From a virus, in the IMG/VR virus record IMGVR_UViG_3300043424_000354, positions 44,632-108,631 of that record: a stretch of DNA of 64,000 nucleotides. One strand, given 5' to 3'. The notes under the pieces were generated by a model. That model was given only the letters and a program-made list of their open reading frames with translations. It did not search any database and had not been told where the DNA came from. Below are positions 58,313 to 64,000 of this stretch, in pieces. Every line of letters begins with the position of its first letter. Position 1 is the stretch's first letter. Both the position numbers and the translations under genes were made by a program.

Positions 58313-59688
58313 TAAAACAAATCCTCTAGTGATGAACCCACTTCATATGCCTTGGGGTGATATTTCTCGACTATCTCTCGCCCAAGTTTTTCTTCGAGAT
58401 AATCATACCATTCCTGGTCGTCCCACATTCCAGGCGATACGCCATTCCACAGTGGACGATAGAATTTATGTTCCTTGTTAATCCTGCGATCAACAACATA
58501 CTGTTCTCGTGTTTGCTCGTACTCAAACGAACCAAGTTCTAACATTGCTTCTCGGAAATAACATACGAGCGAGATACGTTCAGCATCTGGTCGAGTCAAC
58601 ACAATCTCAGTGTTACCATGCATAATTTCATGGTTATTGACCAGCAGAAGATCGCCTGGACGCACATTGACAGCAATACGATATTCCGGGAATACTAGAT
58701 AACCGCCAGTATAGTCCCCACTACCAACAACAAGCAGGTTGCTGAGACCATCGTCGAGATCGCCAGCATCGCGATGAGCTGCTGTTCGGAAGGACTTGTT
58801 GACGGTGATTGTAGTGAATACCGTTTCAGGGACCACGAATCGACCATCGATTTTATCCACGGCACTCTTTTGATTAGACCAACGCCAAGGGAGGAGTTCT
58901 TTAAAACCGCGATCGAGAGATTGAAGAAAAGGGAAGGAAAGCTTGAACTTATCAAAATTATCGCGGGTATAAGAAGTAGCACGCCCAAAAGGAATTCGAG
59001 GGTAGCGGTCATACCATCCCGCAACTCCAGAAAAAACCGACTTTGCATAGTTAGTCGTGGAGATCCACTTGTTGGCAACCTTTGTTGCGTCATTTACGAT
59101 TTCCTCTTTGCTCTTACCTTCCAGACTGTCGACCCATGTATCGAACCAACCAAAGTATTCTGGATAAACCTTACAAACCTGACTGCGCAACCAGACTGCA
59201 CCACGTGTTTCATCTGCGTTCGAACGAGGTGCGCCTGCATGCTTAGCACGAATGCTCTCGATTGATACGTCATCGATTAACTTACCGCTGGTATCCATCA
59301 GATAGTCTAGAACTTCTAGTTCGTAGTCAGTTACCCAGTCGCGACCACCGCGACCTTCAACACCAAGCATCTCGCCACGTGGACCTGCTGCCAGACCACG
59401 ATTCTGCGATTCGGTTGCTGCTTCACGCAGACCGATATATGCCTGATCCTGTTCTTCCTTGGTGAACCAGTTCTTACGAAACTTAAATGCGATACGTCGT
59501 TCATCTGCGCCAACGTCGCAGTCGCTACAATCCTTATCGCAACTTACCTTTGTTTCGAGACCACAGTCTGCTTCCATATAGCAATCGGTGTCTTCATTGA
59601 TTACCGTGTCGAAATGACTCTCATCTAGATATTGACCGAGCAGATGCTCGCAATCTAGTTTAGACTCAGCGACAATAACTTTTACCAT
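58312..59688 (-). CDS. TET/JBP-family 2-oxoglutarate/Fe(II) dioxygenase
   Basis: 458 residues. Fe(II) ligands are H305-x-D307 (T-A-A-H-R-D-A-G-D) and H357 (I-M-H-G-N), with R371 for 2-oxoglutarate (E-R-I-S-L-V-C-Y-F-R-E). Between them are N-L-L-V-V-G-S-G-D-Y-T-G-G-Y-L-V-F-P and R-P-G-D-L-L-L-V, the TET/JBP core. A Cys-rich N-terminal region (C36, C42, C50, C54, C57) may bind metal. It should hydroxylate the methyl of 5-methylpyrimidine in DNA, feeding the adjacent glycosyltransferase. A cytosine-5 methyltransferase to make the substrate is not in this window. It ends S-S-L-E-D-L-F. AAGGAG precedes the ATG. Confidence 0.88.
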   Translation of the reverse strand: MVKVIVAESKLDCEHLLGQYLDESHFDTVINEDTDCYMEADCGLETKVSCDKDCSDCDVGADERRIAFKFRKNWFTKEEQDQAYIGLREAATESQNRGLAAGPRGEMLGVEGRGGRDWVTDYELEVLDYLMDTSGKLIDDVSIESIRAKHAGAPRSNADETRGAVWLRSQVCKVYPEYFGWFDTWVDSLEGKSKEEIVNDATKVANKWISTTNYAKSVFSGVAGWYDRYPRIPFGRATSYTRDNFDKFKLSFPFLQSLDRGFKELLPWRWSNQKSAVDKIDGRFVVPETVFTTITVNKSFRTAAHRDAGDLDDGLSNLLVVGSGDYTGGYLVFPEYRIAVNVRPGDLLLVNNHEIMHGNTEIVLTRPDAERISLVCYFREAMLELGSFEYEQTREQYVVDRRINKEHKFYRPLWNGVSPGMWDDQEWYDYLEEKLGREIVEKYHPKAYEVGSSLEDLF

Positions 59689-59728
59689 AATAACTCCTTA
59701 TTAAAACCTACCTAGTATATAGACAGGT

Positions 59729-60280
59729 TTAACGAGACATAAATTCTGCAAGCAAATCTTCTTTGATCAGTTCGTTCATATACAAGATAAGATTCTTGCG
59801 TTCATCGTTGGTGAGTTTCTCAGCAAGAACAGTAGCATTGGTATAGTTACCGTCTGTTCCGCCTGATGCCTCGCGCCACTTAAACGTGTATCCGAATTGC
59901 TTCAGTGTTTCTTGTTGAATCTCTTGTTCTAGTGCTGCGAAAGAATTCTCATCAGTATACAAGCAACGAACATAGCAATTATCAATGTCAAGATTCTTAC
60001 GAATGAACACGCCAACGCCATGAGAGGTGGCAGTCCGAGAGTTCGCAGTCATTCGAATATGATATGTTCGATCGTGGATATTTCCTGACTTACCAGTATA
60101 TCCAATATGCGGACTAACAAGGTCATCTCCGATCAAGTCAATATCTGCTTCTTCTGCGACCTGATAAACACCATACTTACTGAACTGCTCGTCCAATGCC
60201 ATCTGGCGGTTGGGAGTAGAAGGAAGTTCTGAAACCTTACGCCATTCTGACACATGAATAATCTTGCGCGTATCAATCAT
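59729..60280 (-). CDS. GIY-YIG-like nuclease domain protein
   Basis: The start at 60280 (MIDTRKIIHVSEW) has AAAGGTG upstream; 183 residues. Residues ~35-75 have Y-G-V-Y-Q-V then H-I-G-Y-T-G-K-S-G-N-I-H-D-R, resembling GIY...YIG...R. E-Q-E-I-Q-Q-E-T-L later could supply the metal-binding Glu. A homing or repair nuclease is possible, but the motif spacing (~20 residues) includes an insert. Early promoter upstream. Confidence 0.6.
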   Translation of the reverse strand: MIDTRKIIHVSEWRKVSELPSTPNRQMALDEQFSKYGVYQVAEEADIDLIGDDLVSPHIGYTGKSGNIHDRTYHIRMTANSRTATSHGVGVFIRKNLDIDNCYVRCLYTDENSFAALEQEIQQETLKQFGYTFKWREASGGTDGNYTNATVLAEKLTNDERKNLILYMNELIKEDLLAEFMSR

Positions 60281-60310
60281 AATTATCACCTTTCATTATA
60301 TAAGAATACT

Positions 60311-60339
60311 ACCATACCCGATTTCTCGAGAAATGTCAA
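60311..60339 (-). promoter_or_regulatory. Early promoter, TTGACA-N17-TATGGT
   Basis: The -35 is at 60334-60339 and the -10 at 60311-60316 on the minus strand. It overlaps the stop region of the phosphoesterase and drives the GIY-YIG-like gene. Confidence 0.75.
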
Positions 60340-60869
60340 GTCATTTTCATGACATCGTCAAAAGAAATCGGAGTGTAGTTAATCTGCTCCACGCATACGC
60401 ACAGATATCTTTCGTCTATCTGTTCCTCGCCCATCTTCCAGCGCATGATACGATTACCATGCAGGTGACCATGGACGTTACGCTTGAACCGCTCACCTAC
60501 ACAGTCTGGGTGAAGGGGAATATGAGACAGGATGAACTGATCCACAAACACGCGAACGCCATGGATCTGCTCGAATCCTGCCTCATAATAGTCCTTATCC
60601 CTGAAAATGTCATGGTTTCCACGGATAAGGATCTTCCGCCCATTCAGACGCTTCACTGTTTCCAGATTGCGTCGGGCGATTACTACATCCCCAAGATGAT
60701 ACACTGTATCTTGCGGACGAACTGTCTTGTTCCAGTTGTCTACCATCGCTTCGTCCATCTCCTCAGTGGAAGTGAATGGACGCAGAGGACTACCATCTGC
60801 TAGGGTAAACTTTTCCCATGTGTTGGTGTGACCAAAATGGGTATCACTGATTAGAAATCTATTTGGCAT
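60336..60869 (-). CDS. Calcineurin-like metallophosphoesterase
   Basis: The start at 60869 (MPNRFLISDTHFGH) has GGAAAG upstream; 177 residues. Motifs are complete: S-D-T-H-F-G-H, G-D-V-V-I, R-G-N-H-D, then L-S-H-I-P and V-H-G-H-L-H-G. Small phage proteins of this type hydrolyse phosphodiesters or nucleotides; the exact substrate cannot be read. An RNA- or cyclic-nucleotide-directed role is possible given the phage's cyclase, but that is speculation. It overlaps the upstream 48-residue gene by 11 bases. Confidence 0.85.
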   Translation of the reverse strand: MPNRFLISDTHFGHTNTWEKFTLADGSPLRPFTSTEEMDEAMVDNWNKTVRPQDTVYHLGDVVIARRNLETVKRLNGRKILIRGNHDIFRDKDYYEAGFEQIHGVRVFVDQFILSHIPLHPDCVGERFKRNVHGHLHGNRIMRWKMGEEQIDERYLCVCVEQINYTPISFDDVMKMT

Positions 60870-61005
60870 TTTGCTTTCCAATGTATATTCGAGTTGCTTC
60901 TACACTGAGGGACAATACGGCAGTTGCATTGATACGACAAGCGATGTTCAAAACAATCCACTTGGCGATGTATGCAGTGATACGTTCTTTACGACTTAAA
61001 TTCAT
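60859..61005 (-). CDS. 48-residue protein with a hydrophobic helix
   Basis: ATG at 61005 overlaps the preceding stop (TAATG). The product is basic at the start (M-N-L-S-R-K-E-R) with a mainly hydrophobic helix (A-K-W-I-V-L-N-I-A-C-R-I-N-A-T-A-V-L-S-L). Possibly membrane-associated. It is tightly coupled to both neighbours. Function is unknown. Confidence 0.55.
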   Translation of the reverse strand: MNLSRKERITAYIAKWIVLNIACRINATAVLSLSVEATRIYIGKQNAK

Positions 61006-61169
61006 TACTTCGAAACCCTTGCTTTATACATCGCCTTAATATAAGGAGCATTACATCCATTATCACGGAGACGTTGCTCTGCTTCTTTTGCTGTTGCAGC
61101 ATCTACAAGAACATGATCACGGTCAATTTGATTATAATTGATACGGACTACCCAATATTCAGTTGCCAT
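61005..61169 (-). CDS. Small protein of unknown function
   Basis: 54 residues starting at 61169 (MATEYWVVRINYN) with GGAGG seven bases upstream; ATG 61172 is possible too. A V-V-R-I-N strand, a D-A-A-T-A-K-E-A-E-Q-R-L helix and a K-A-M-Y-K-A-R end suggest a small alpha/beta fold like many phage host-interaction proteins. Its start overlaps the HExxH protein stop. The family is not recognised. Confidence 0.6.
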   Translation of the reverse strand: MATEYWVVRINYNQIDRDHVLVDAATAKEAEQRLRDNGCNAPYIKAMYKARVSK

Positions 61170-61639
61170 CATGCTGCCTCCTGCGCTGCGCACCACTTGT
61201 GATAAAGACCGACTTCGCGACCATATGCCTCGATCTCCCAAGGCGAATCATAGTAGTGGCATTCCTTGCCCTTGGGTTTCCAGAGTTGACCCATCCACCG
61301 ACTGGACATCTTGAGACCGCCACGAGCAGGGACCATTACTCCACTCTGCAGTTCGTTCTTCGCATGCTGCTTGACGTGAACCATTTCGTGCCCAAGCACC
61401 TTAATCATCTCGTCGATATCCTGCGACTTCAATCCGATGGTAAACCAGCGGGGATTACGAACACCGTCCTCATCAACACACTCACCCTCGACATCGAGAC
61501 CCTTACGAACTTCGATATCTACCGTCAGGTTGCGAACCATGCGAGGGTCCATCAGTTGCGCAGCAAAGAACTCCGCTGCCTCGATCAACTTCTGCTTATC
61601 AGCGCGACGACCAACCATGCCTGTTACCGTGATATCCAT
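61169..61639 (-). CDS. SprT/zincin-like HExxH protein
   Basis: I start at 61639 (MDITVTG) with AAAGG eight bases upstream; 156 residues. L-G-H-E-M-V-H-V-K-Q-H is the zinc-binding HExxH helix. A third ligand could be the Glu in S-P-W-E-I-E-A-Y-G-R-E near the C-terminus, as in gluzincin-like peptidases. No signal peptide, so it acts in the cytoplasm. Early promoter upstream. It might cleave a host protein early in infection; that target is inferred. Confidence 0.7.
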   Translation of the reverse strand: MDITVTGMVGRRADKQKLIEAAEFFAAQLMDPRMVRNLTVDIEVRKGLDVEGECVDEDGVRNPRWFTIGLKSQDIDEMIKVLGHEMVHVKQHAKNELQSGVMVPARGGLKMSSRWMGQLWKPKGKECHYYDSPWEIEAYGREVGLYHKWCAAQEAA

Positions 61640-61677
61640 AATCAAAACCTTTTTGTTTCACTCAAACTTATAATATC

Positions 61678-61706
61678 ACTATACTCTAAAACGGCAGAAA
61701 TGTCAA
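61678..61706 (-). promoter_or_regulatory. Early promoter, TTGACA-N17-TATAGT
   Basis: The -35 is at 61701-61706 and the -10 at 61678-61683 on the minus strand, with GGGC before the -35. It overlaps the end of the 161-residue membrane protein and drives the HExxH gene set. Confidence 0.78.
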
Positions 61707-62188
61707 GCCCTCTTTTTCACAAACTTCCATAAAAGATACAGCGCTACTGCACCCAGCAGGTAGGGATAGATATAAGGCAGTGCAAAGATAAACATCACGG
61801 TTGCCGGAAACACCACTACTGCTCCAAAAAACAAGAAAAGCAATCCAACGATAGCGCCGATAAAACTACCACCGCCTGCTGCTATTAGATTCAGATTATT
61901 AGTTCCGGAGGATCTTCGTACTGGTTTGCCGTTGGTAGTATACGAACCAAAGGAACTACTCTTGTTCTGTTTGGTCTTTGTTCGCTTGGTCGAACCATCA
62001 CCATTGGTAATCGTTTCGGTAAGATAAACATCGCCGTTTGACTTTACTGTCTTGGTGATGTGCTGACCCAATGAACTCTGCTTACGCCCAGGAGCATGAT
62101 GCGTATGCGTAACACTACCCGTATTCATATTCCGAGTAGTAGAAGGTGCTCCATTTTTACCCTTCTTGCGCTCAAACATATTACCCAT
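61703..62188 (-). CDS. Membrane protein with two C-terminal transmembrane helices
   Basis: 161 residues. The N-terminal ~100 are hydrophilic, basic and Thr/Ser/Gly/Lys-rich (probably disordered). Two membrane helices occupy residues ~105-135 (F-I-G-A-I-V-G-L-L-F-L-F-F-G-A-V) and ~136-157, with a K-F-V-K-K-R end. It could be a superinfection or envelope-active protein. No family recognised. Its start overlaps the SGNH stop. Confidence 0.65.
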   Translation of the reverse strand: MGNMFERKKGKNGAPSTTRNMNTGSVTHTHHAPGRKQSSLGQHITKTVKSNGDVYLTETITNGDGSTKRTKTKQNKSSSFGSYTTNGKPVRRSSGTNNLNLIAAGGGSFIGAIVGLLFLFFGAVVVFPATVMFIFALPYIYPYLLGAVALYLLWKFVKKRA

Positions 62189-62967
62189 TACAGCAAACCT
62201 TCCATCTTCTTCATAACACCATCGGCAACATATTCATTCCACTCTCTACCAGGATGCAGTAGATCCCTCCCGTGCGAAAGTAGTTTCAATATTCTCTCAT
62301 CCGTAATCGGTACTTCCTCAGAAGTTACAATAAACTCCTCCACTGGGATCTCGAGTAGCGGAACGCCAATGCCGTTGCACACCGTCTGCACGCCCATCAC
62401 AGACTTCAGTCGATTCATATCCGCGTTAGCAGGGTGCGACAACCAATCCATATAGAACTGCGTCTTTTTGCCATAATGCTCTACCATATTTGGCAGGAAC
62501 ATAACATCATCGTCTGGCACCATAACCTCGAATCGGGAGGCATTGGGAGTGACCATAATCACATACTTCGGTCGTAAACGTGGTATCCAATGATACGCGA
62601 GACGGAAACACATATCAGGTCCACCACCTCCGACTCCAAGATTGTATCGACGCAGTCCAAGGTTCTGCGCTACTCTATATGCCCAACTACTTTCAAGATC
62701 CATGCCAACACCCATAGTGAGCGAACAACCCAGGAATACTACCGAGTCATTCTCTTCGTATGTAAACTCATCAGCGCGAAACCCGTCAGTATTGAATGTA
62801 TAGGAAATACTCTCAGGAGTCCAACCAGACCGCTCCAATCTCTTTCGAGTGATAGTATCTCCCATATTATTGTTAAAACGTTCTTCAGTATCACTAGGAC
62901 ACCATGTCACCGTCTTACCAGCATATCCATTGAGTTTATACCAACTATCTCCGTAACTCTTCATCAT
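62188..62967 (-). CDS. SGNH/GDSL-type hydrolase (second copy)
   Basis: 259 residues. Block I is F-L-G-C-S-L-T-M-G-V-G with nucleophile Ser (~residue 82). Y-N-L-G-V-G-G-G-G-P-D supplies block II, and L-L-H-P-G-R-E-W-N supplies the His in block V. The N-terminal ~70 residues carry the Y-x-x-N-x-x-G-F-R preamble common before SGNH domains in O-acyl hydrolases. It is only distantly like the 38445-39248 enzyme. Likely substrates are acylated glycans or lipids. Confidence 0.75.
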   Translation of the reverse strand: MMKSYGDSWYKLNGYAGKTVTWCPSDTEERFNNNMGDTITRKRLERSGWTPESISYTFNTDGFRADEFTYEENDSVVFLGCSLTMGVGMDLESSWAYRVAQNLGLRRYNLGVGGGGPDMCFRLAYHWIPRLRPKYVIMVTPNASRFEVMVPDDDVMFLPNMVEHYGKKTQFYMDWLSHPANADMNRLKSVMGVQTVCNGIGVPLLEIPVEEFIVTSEEVPITDERILKLLSHGRDLLHPGREWNEYVADGVMKKMEGLL

Positions 62968-63140
62968 GCTTCCTTAGTATCGGCGAAACCCTTTTTAACC
63001 TCGCGCTTCCGTGCTGCTTGTGCTTTCTTGACTTCCTTATCCTTGATGCCAAGACCTCGGGCCCATTCATACTGATCAAGTAGCACAACTACACCATCAG
63101 GTGTTATGTATTCATAGTAGAAAGGTTTAACCTTTGGCAT
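62964..63140 (-). CDS. Small basic protein of unknown function
   Basis: The start at 63140 (MPKVKPFYYEYITPDG) is chosen to limit overlap with the upstream gene; 58 residues. A beta-like P-F-Y-Y-E-Y-I-T-P-D-G-V-V-V-L-L-D segment precedes a Lys/Arg/Ala helix. Function is unknown. It overlaps the SGNH start by four bases. Confidence 0.55.
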   Translation of the reverse strand: MPKVKPFYYEYITPDGVVVLLDQYEWARGLGIKDKEVKKAQAARKREVKKGFADTKEA

Positions 63141-63345
63141 CGATGTAGTCCTCCACCATCTGAAAGAAACGGTCGTGCTCATGCATCATCATGTGCAGTA
63201 GTTCGCTCTCTAGTATATCAGCATCCACTGTAGCACCATATGCCTGAATATACCACCTCATCACATCAACTATAGTGTCCATACCAAAGTATGCAATGAC
63301 TGGGTGTGTATTAAAGATAGGGAGCATTTCGGGTTTATAAAGCAT
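63127..63345 (-). CDS. Small acidic helical protein
   Basis: About 72 residues from the ATG at 63345; an earlier ATG at 63357 is possible. Rich in Asp/Glu/Met/His, with M-H-E-H-D-R-F-F-Q-M-V-E-D-Y-I-D-A near the end. The next gene upstream has N-E-H-K-D-L-Y-T-L-L-E-D-H-I-D-Y at its centre, so the two may be diverged paralogues. Function is unknown. Confidence 0.55.
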   Translation of the reverse strand: MLYKPEMLPIFNTHPVIAYFGMDTIVDVMRWYIQAYGATVDADILESELLHMMMHEHDRFFQMVEDYIDAKG

Positions 63346-63697
63346 GTCGCACCTCATTGTATTCTATGGGAAGAGTCAAACGCTCATGCGTTGCTTCCAT
63401 AGTGATGTAATCAATATGATCTTCTAATAGTGTATATAGATCTTTATGTTCGTTTACCAGTGAGTCAAGAAACTCACCAACAGACATTTCCATAATACTA
63501 TCATACTCTTCTAAGAATATGTCCATTTCTAGAGTTTCCACCACATTAAGCAGCATTACTGTCGCACCTTTCAGAGTCGTTTTTTGGCCTGCGTAATTTT
63601 TTGTCTTGGGATATTTGAAGTTTTTTGGCAGTGTGTCGGTGAATGGGTAGGTCACTAAACCCCTTTCATGGAGAGGGGACCCGAATATCAAAACCAT
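63335..63697 (-). CDS. Small acidic protein, paralogue of its neighbour
   Basis: 120 residues from ATG 63697; a shorter start at 63556 (MLLNVVETLEMD) is equally reasonable. Acidic, helical, with V-N-E-H-K-D-L-Y-T-L-L-E-D-H-I-D-Y resembling the next gene downstream. It overlaps that gene by about ten bases. Function is unknown. Confidence 0.5.
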   Translation of the reverse strand: MVLIFGSPLHERGLVTYPFTDTLPKNFKYPKTKNYAGQKTTLKGATVMLLNVVETLEMDIFLEEYDSIMEMSVGEFLDSLVNEHKDLYTLLEDHIDYITMEATHERLTLPIEYNEVRHAL

Positions 63698-63756
63698 AGC
63701 TCAAATCCACAAGGTCTTAACTACTCGAGTTCCCGCTACACATGTTCCTTCGTCAC

Positions 63757-63999
63757 TCAGATCCCGCGAGATCCCCGCAACTCACGAGGGACACGAAGAA
63801 GGCGACCGACATCCTCATCCAGGAAGTCACCAGTGGCACTCCAGACACGGAACGCGACACACTCAGTCATAGCGACACCACACGCATCTACACGTGGGCA
63901 ACCCTCACATGGCACATCGCGAACGTTCTCAGGGATAGGGAGAAGAATCTTCGAGTGCTGGCACGGATCCATGTTATAATACTGATCAAATCCAATCAT
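63757..63999 (-). CDS. Small Cys-rich zinc-binding-like protein
   Basis: 80 residues, or 71 from Met10 (MDPCQHSK). Five Cys lie at 13, 31, 34, 40 and 47 (P-C-E-G-C-P, A-C-G, E-C-V), which could hold zinc or a small cluster as in WhiB-like folds. I recall similar short proteins in marine T4-like phages (M-D-P-C-x-H-S, L-P-I-P-E-N-V). Function is unknown. The 5' end reaches the window edge. Confidence 0.65.
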   Translation of the reverse strand: MIGFDQYYNMDPCQHSKILLPIPENVRDVPCEGCPRVDACGVAMTECVAFRVWSATGDFLDEDVGRLLRVPRELRGSRGI

Positions 64000-64000
64000 A

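Noticed and set aside
60264-60803. 179-residue plus-strand ORF antisense to the phosphoesterase
   Set aside because: The opposite strand encodes all metallophosphoesterase motifs; the plus ORF shows no domain.
61163-61732. 189-residue plus-strand ORF antisense to the HExxH protein
   Set aside because: Overlaps two good minus-strand genes and an early promoter; composition typical of a shadow.

Overview
This window is part of the genome of a contractile-tailed, T4-like myovirus, probably marine. The left half carries the T4-type tail and baseplate set in recognisable order: gp25, gp6, gp7-, gp8-, gp5-, gp27-, gp53- and gp48-like genes, gp4, a tail-tube-fold protein, gp26-like, tape measure. 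Next comes a T4-type replication and late-transcription core (gp32, gp59, gp33, a RecB-like nuclease, PhoH). I see no integrase, IS element, CRISPR array, tRNA or photosynthesis gene. The best host clue is a circularly permuted (two-piece) tmRNA at about 32.55-32.93 kb. That architecture is typical of alphaproteobacteria (also found in some cyanobacteria and betaproteobacteria), and its tag opens with the alphaproteobacterial-looking AANDN. A marine alphaproteobacterial host is therefore my inference.

Layout. 1-24.7 kb (minus): two tandem Tyr/Asn/Gly-repeat fibre paralogues, small fibre proteins, a 2000-residue DUF4815-type protein, the baseplate wedge and a split hub/spike bearing two cell-wall hydrolase domains. 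24.8-29.8 kb (plus): head completion, tail tube, chaperones, tape measure. 29.8-35.6 kb (minus): replication core, secreted SleB-type endolysin, tmRNA, zinc-ribbon protein, nuclease, PhoH. 35.6-46.7 kb (minus): an 11-kb overlapping operon with six radical-SAM enzymes, a carbamoyltransferase, an SGNH hydrolase, a methyltransferase-like protein and a 34-residue basic peptide. 46.9-48 kb (plus): small early genes. 48-55.2 kb (minus): two holin-like proteins followed by a curli-like set (CsgF, CsgG, two curlin-repeat proteins, FecR-domain protein) and a CHASE2 class III nucleotide cyclase. 55.2-64 kb (minus): DUF4338-like protein, possible nuclease, a TET/JBP-type dioxygenase next to a glycosyltransferase (a DNA-base hypermodification pair), and small early genes including a metallophosphoesterase, HExxH protein and second SGNH hydrolase.

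Regulation is readable. Nine sites have TTGAC[A/T]-N17-TATAAT-like sequences (host sigma70-type, early), several sharing GGCTTGAC. T4-like late motifs (TATAAATA or AATAAATA) precede structural genes, the holin/curli cassette and the lysis gene. In five cases an ATG lies exactly where T4-type late transcription would begin, suggesting leaderless late mRNAs. The radical-SAM operon starts at an early promoter, whereas the curli cassette sits downstream of a late one.

Most unusual points: the radical-SAM/carbamoyltransferase operon with its candidate peptide substrate; a near-complete curli secretion set plus an apparently active adenylate-cyclase-type enzyme in a lytic phage; TET and glycosyltransferase proteins that both end in SSLEDLF, which matches the sliding-clamp-binding tail of T4-family polymerases; and the permuted tmRNA. 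All functions are read from sequence patterns and recalled family knowledge; no database search was run.
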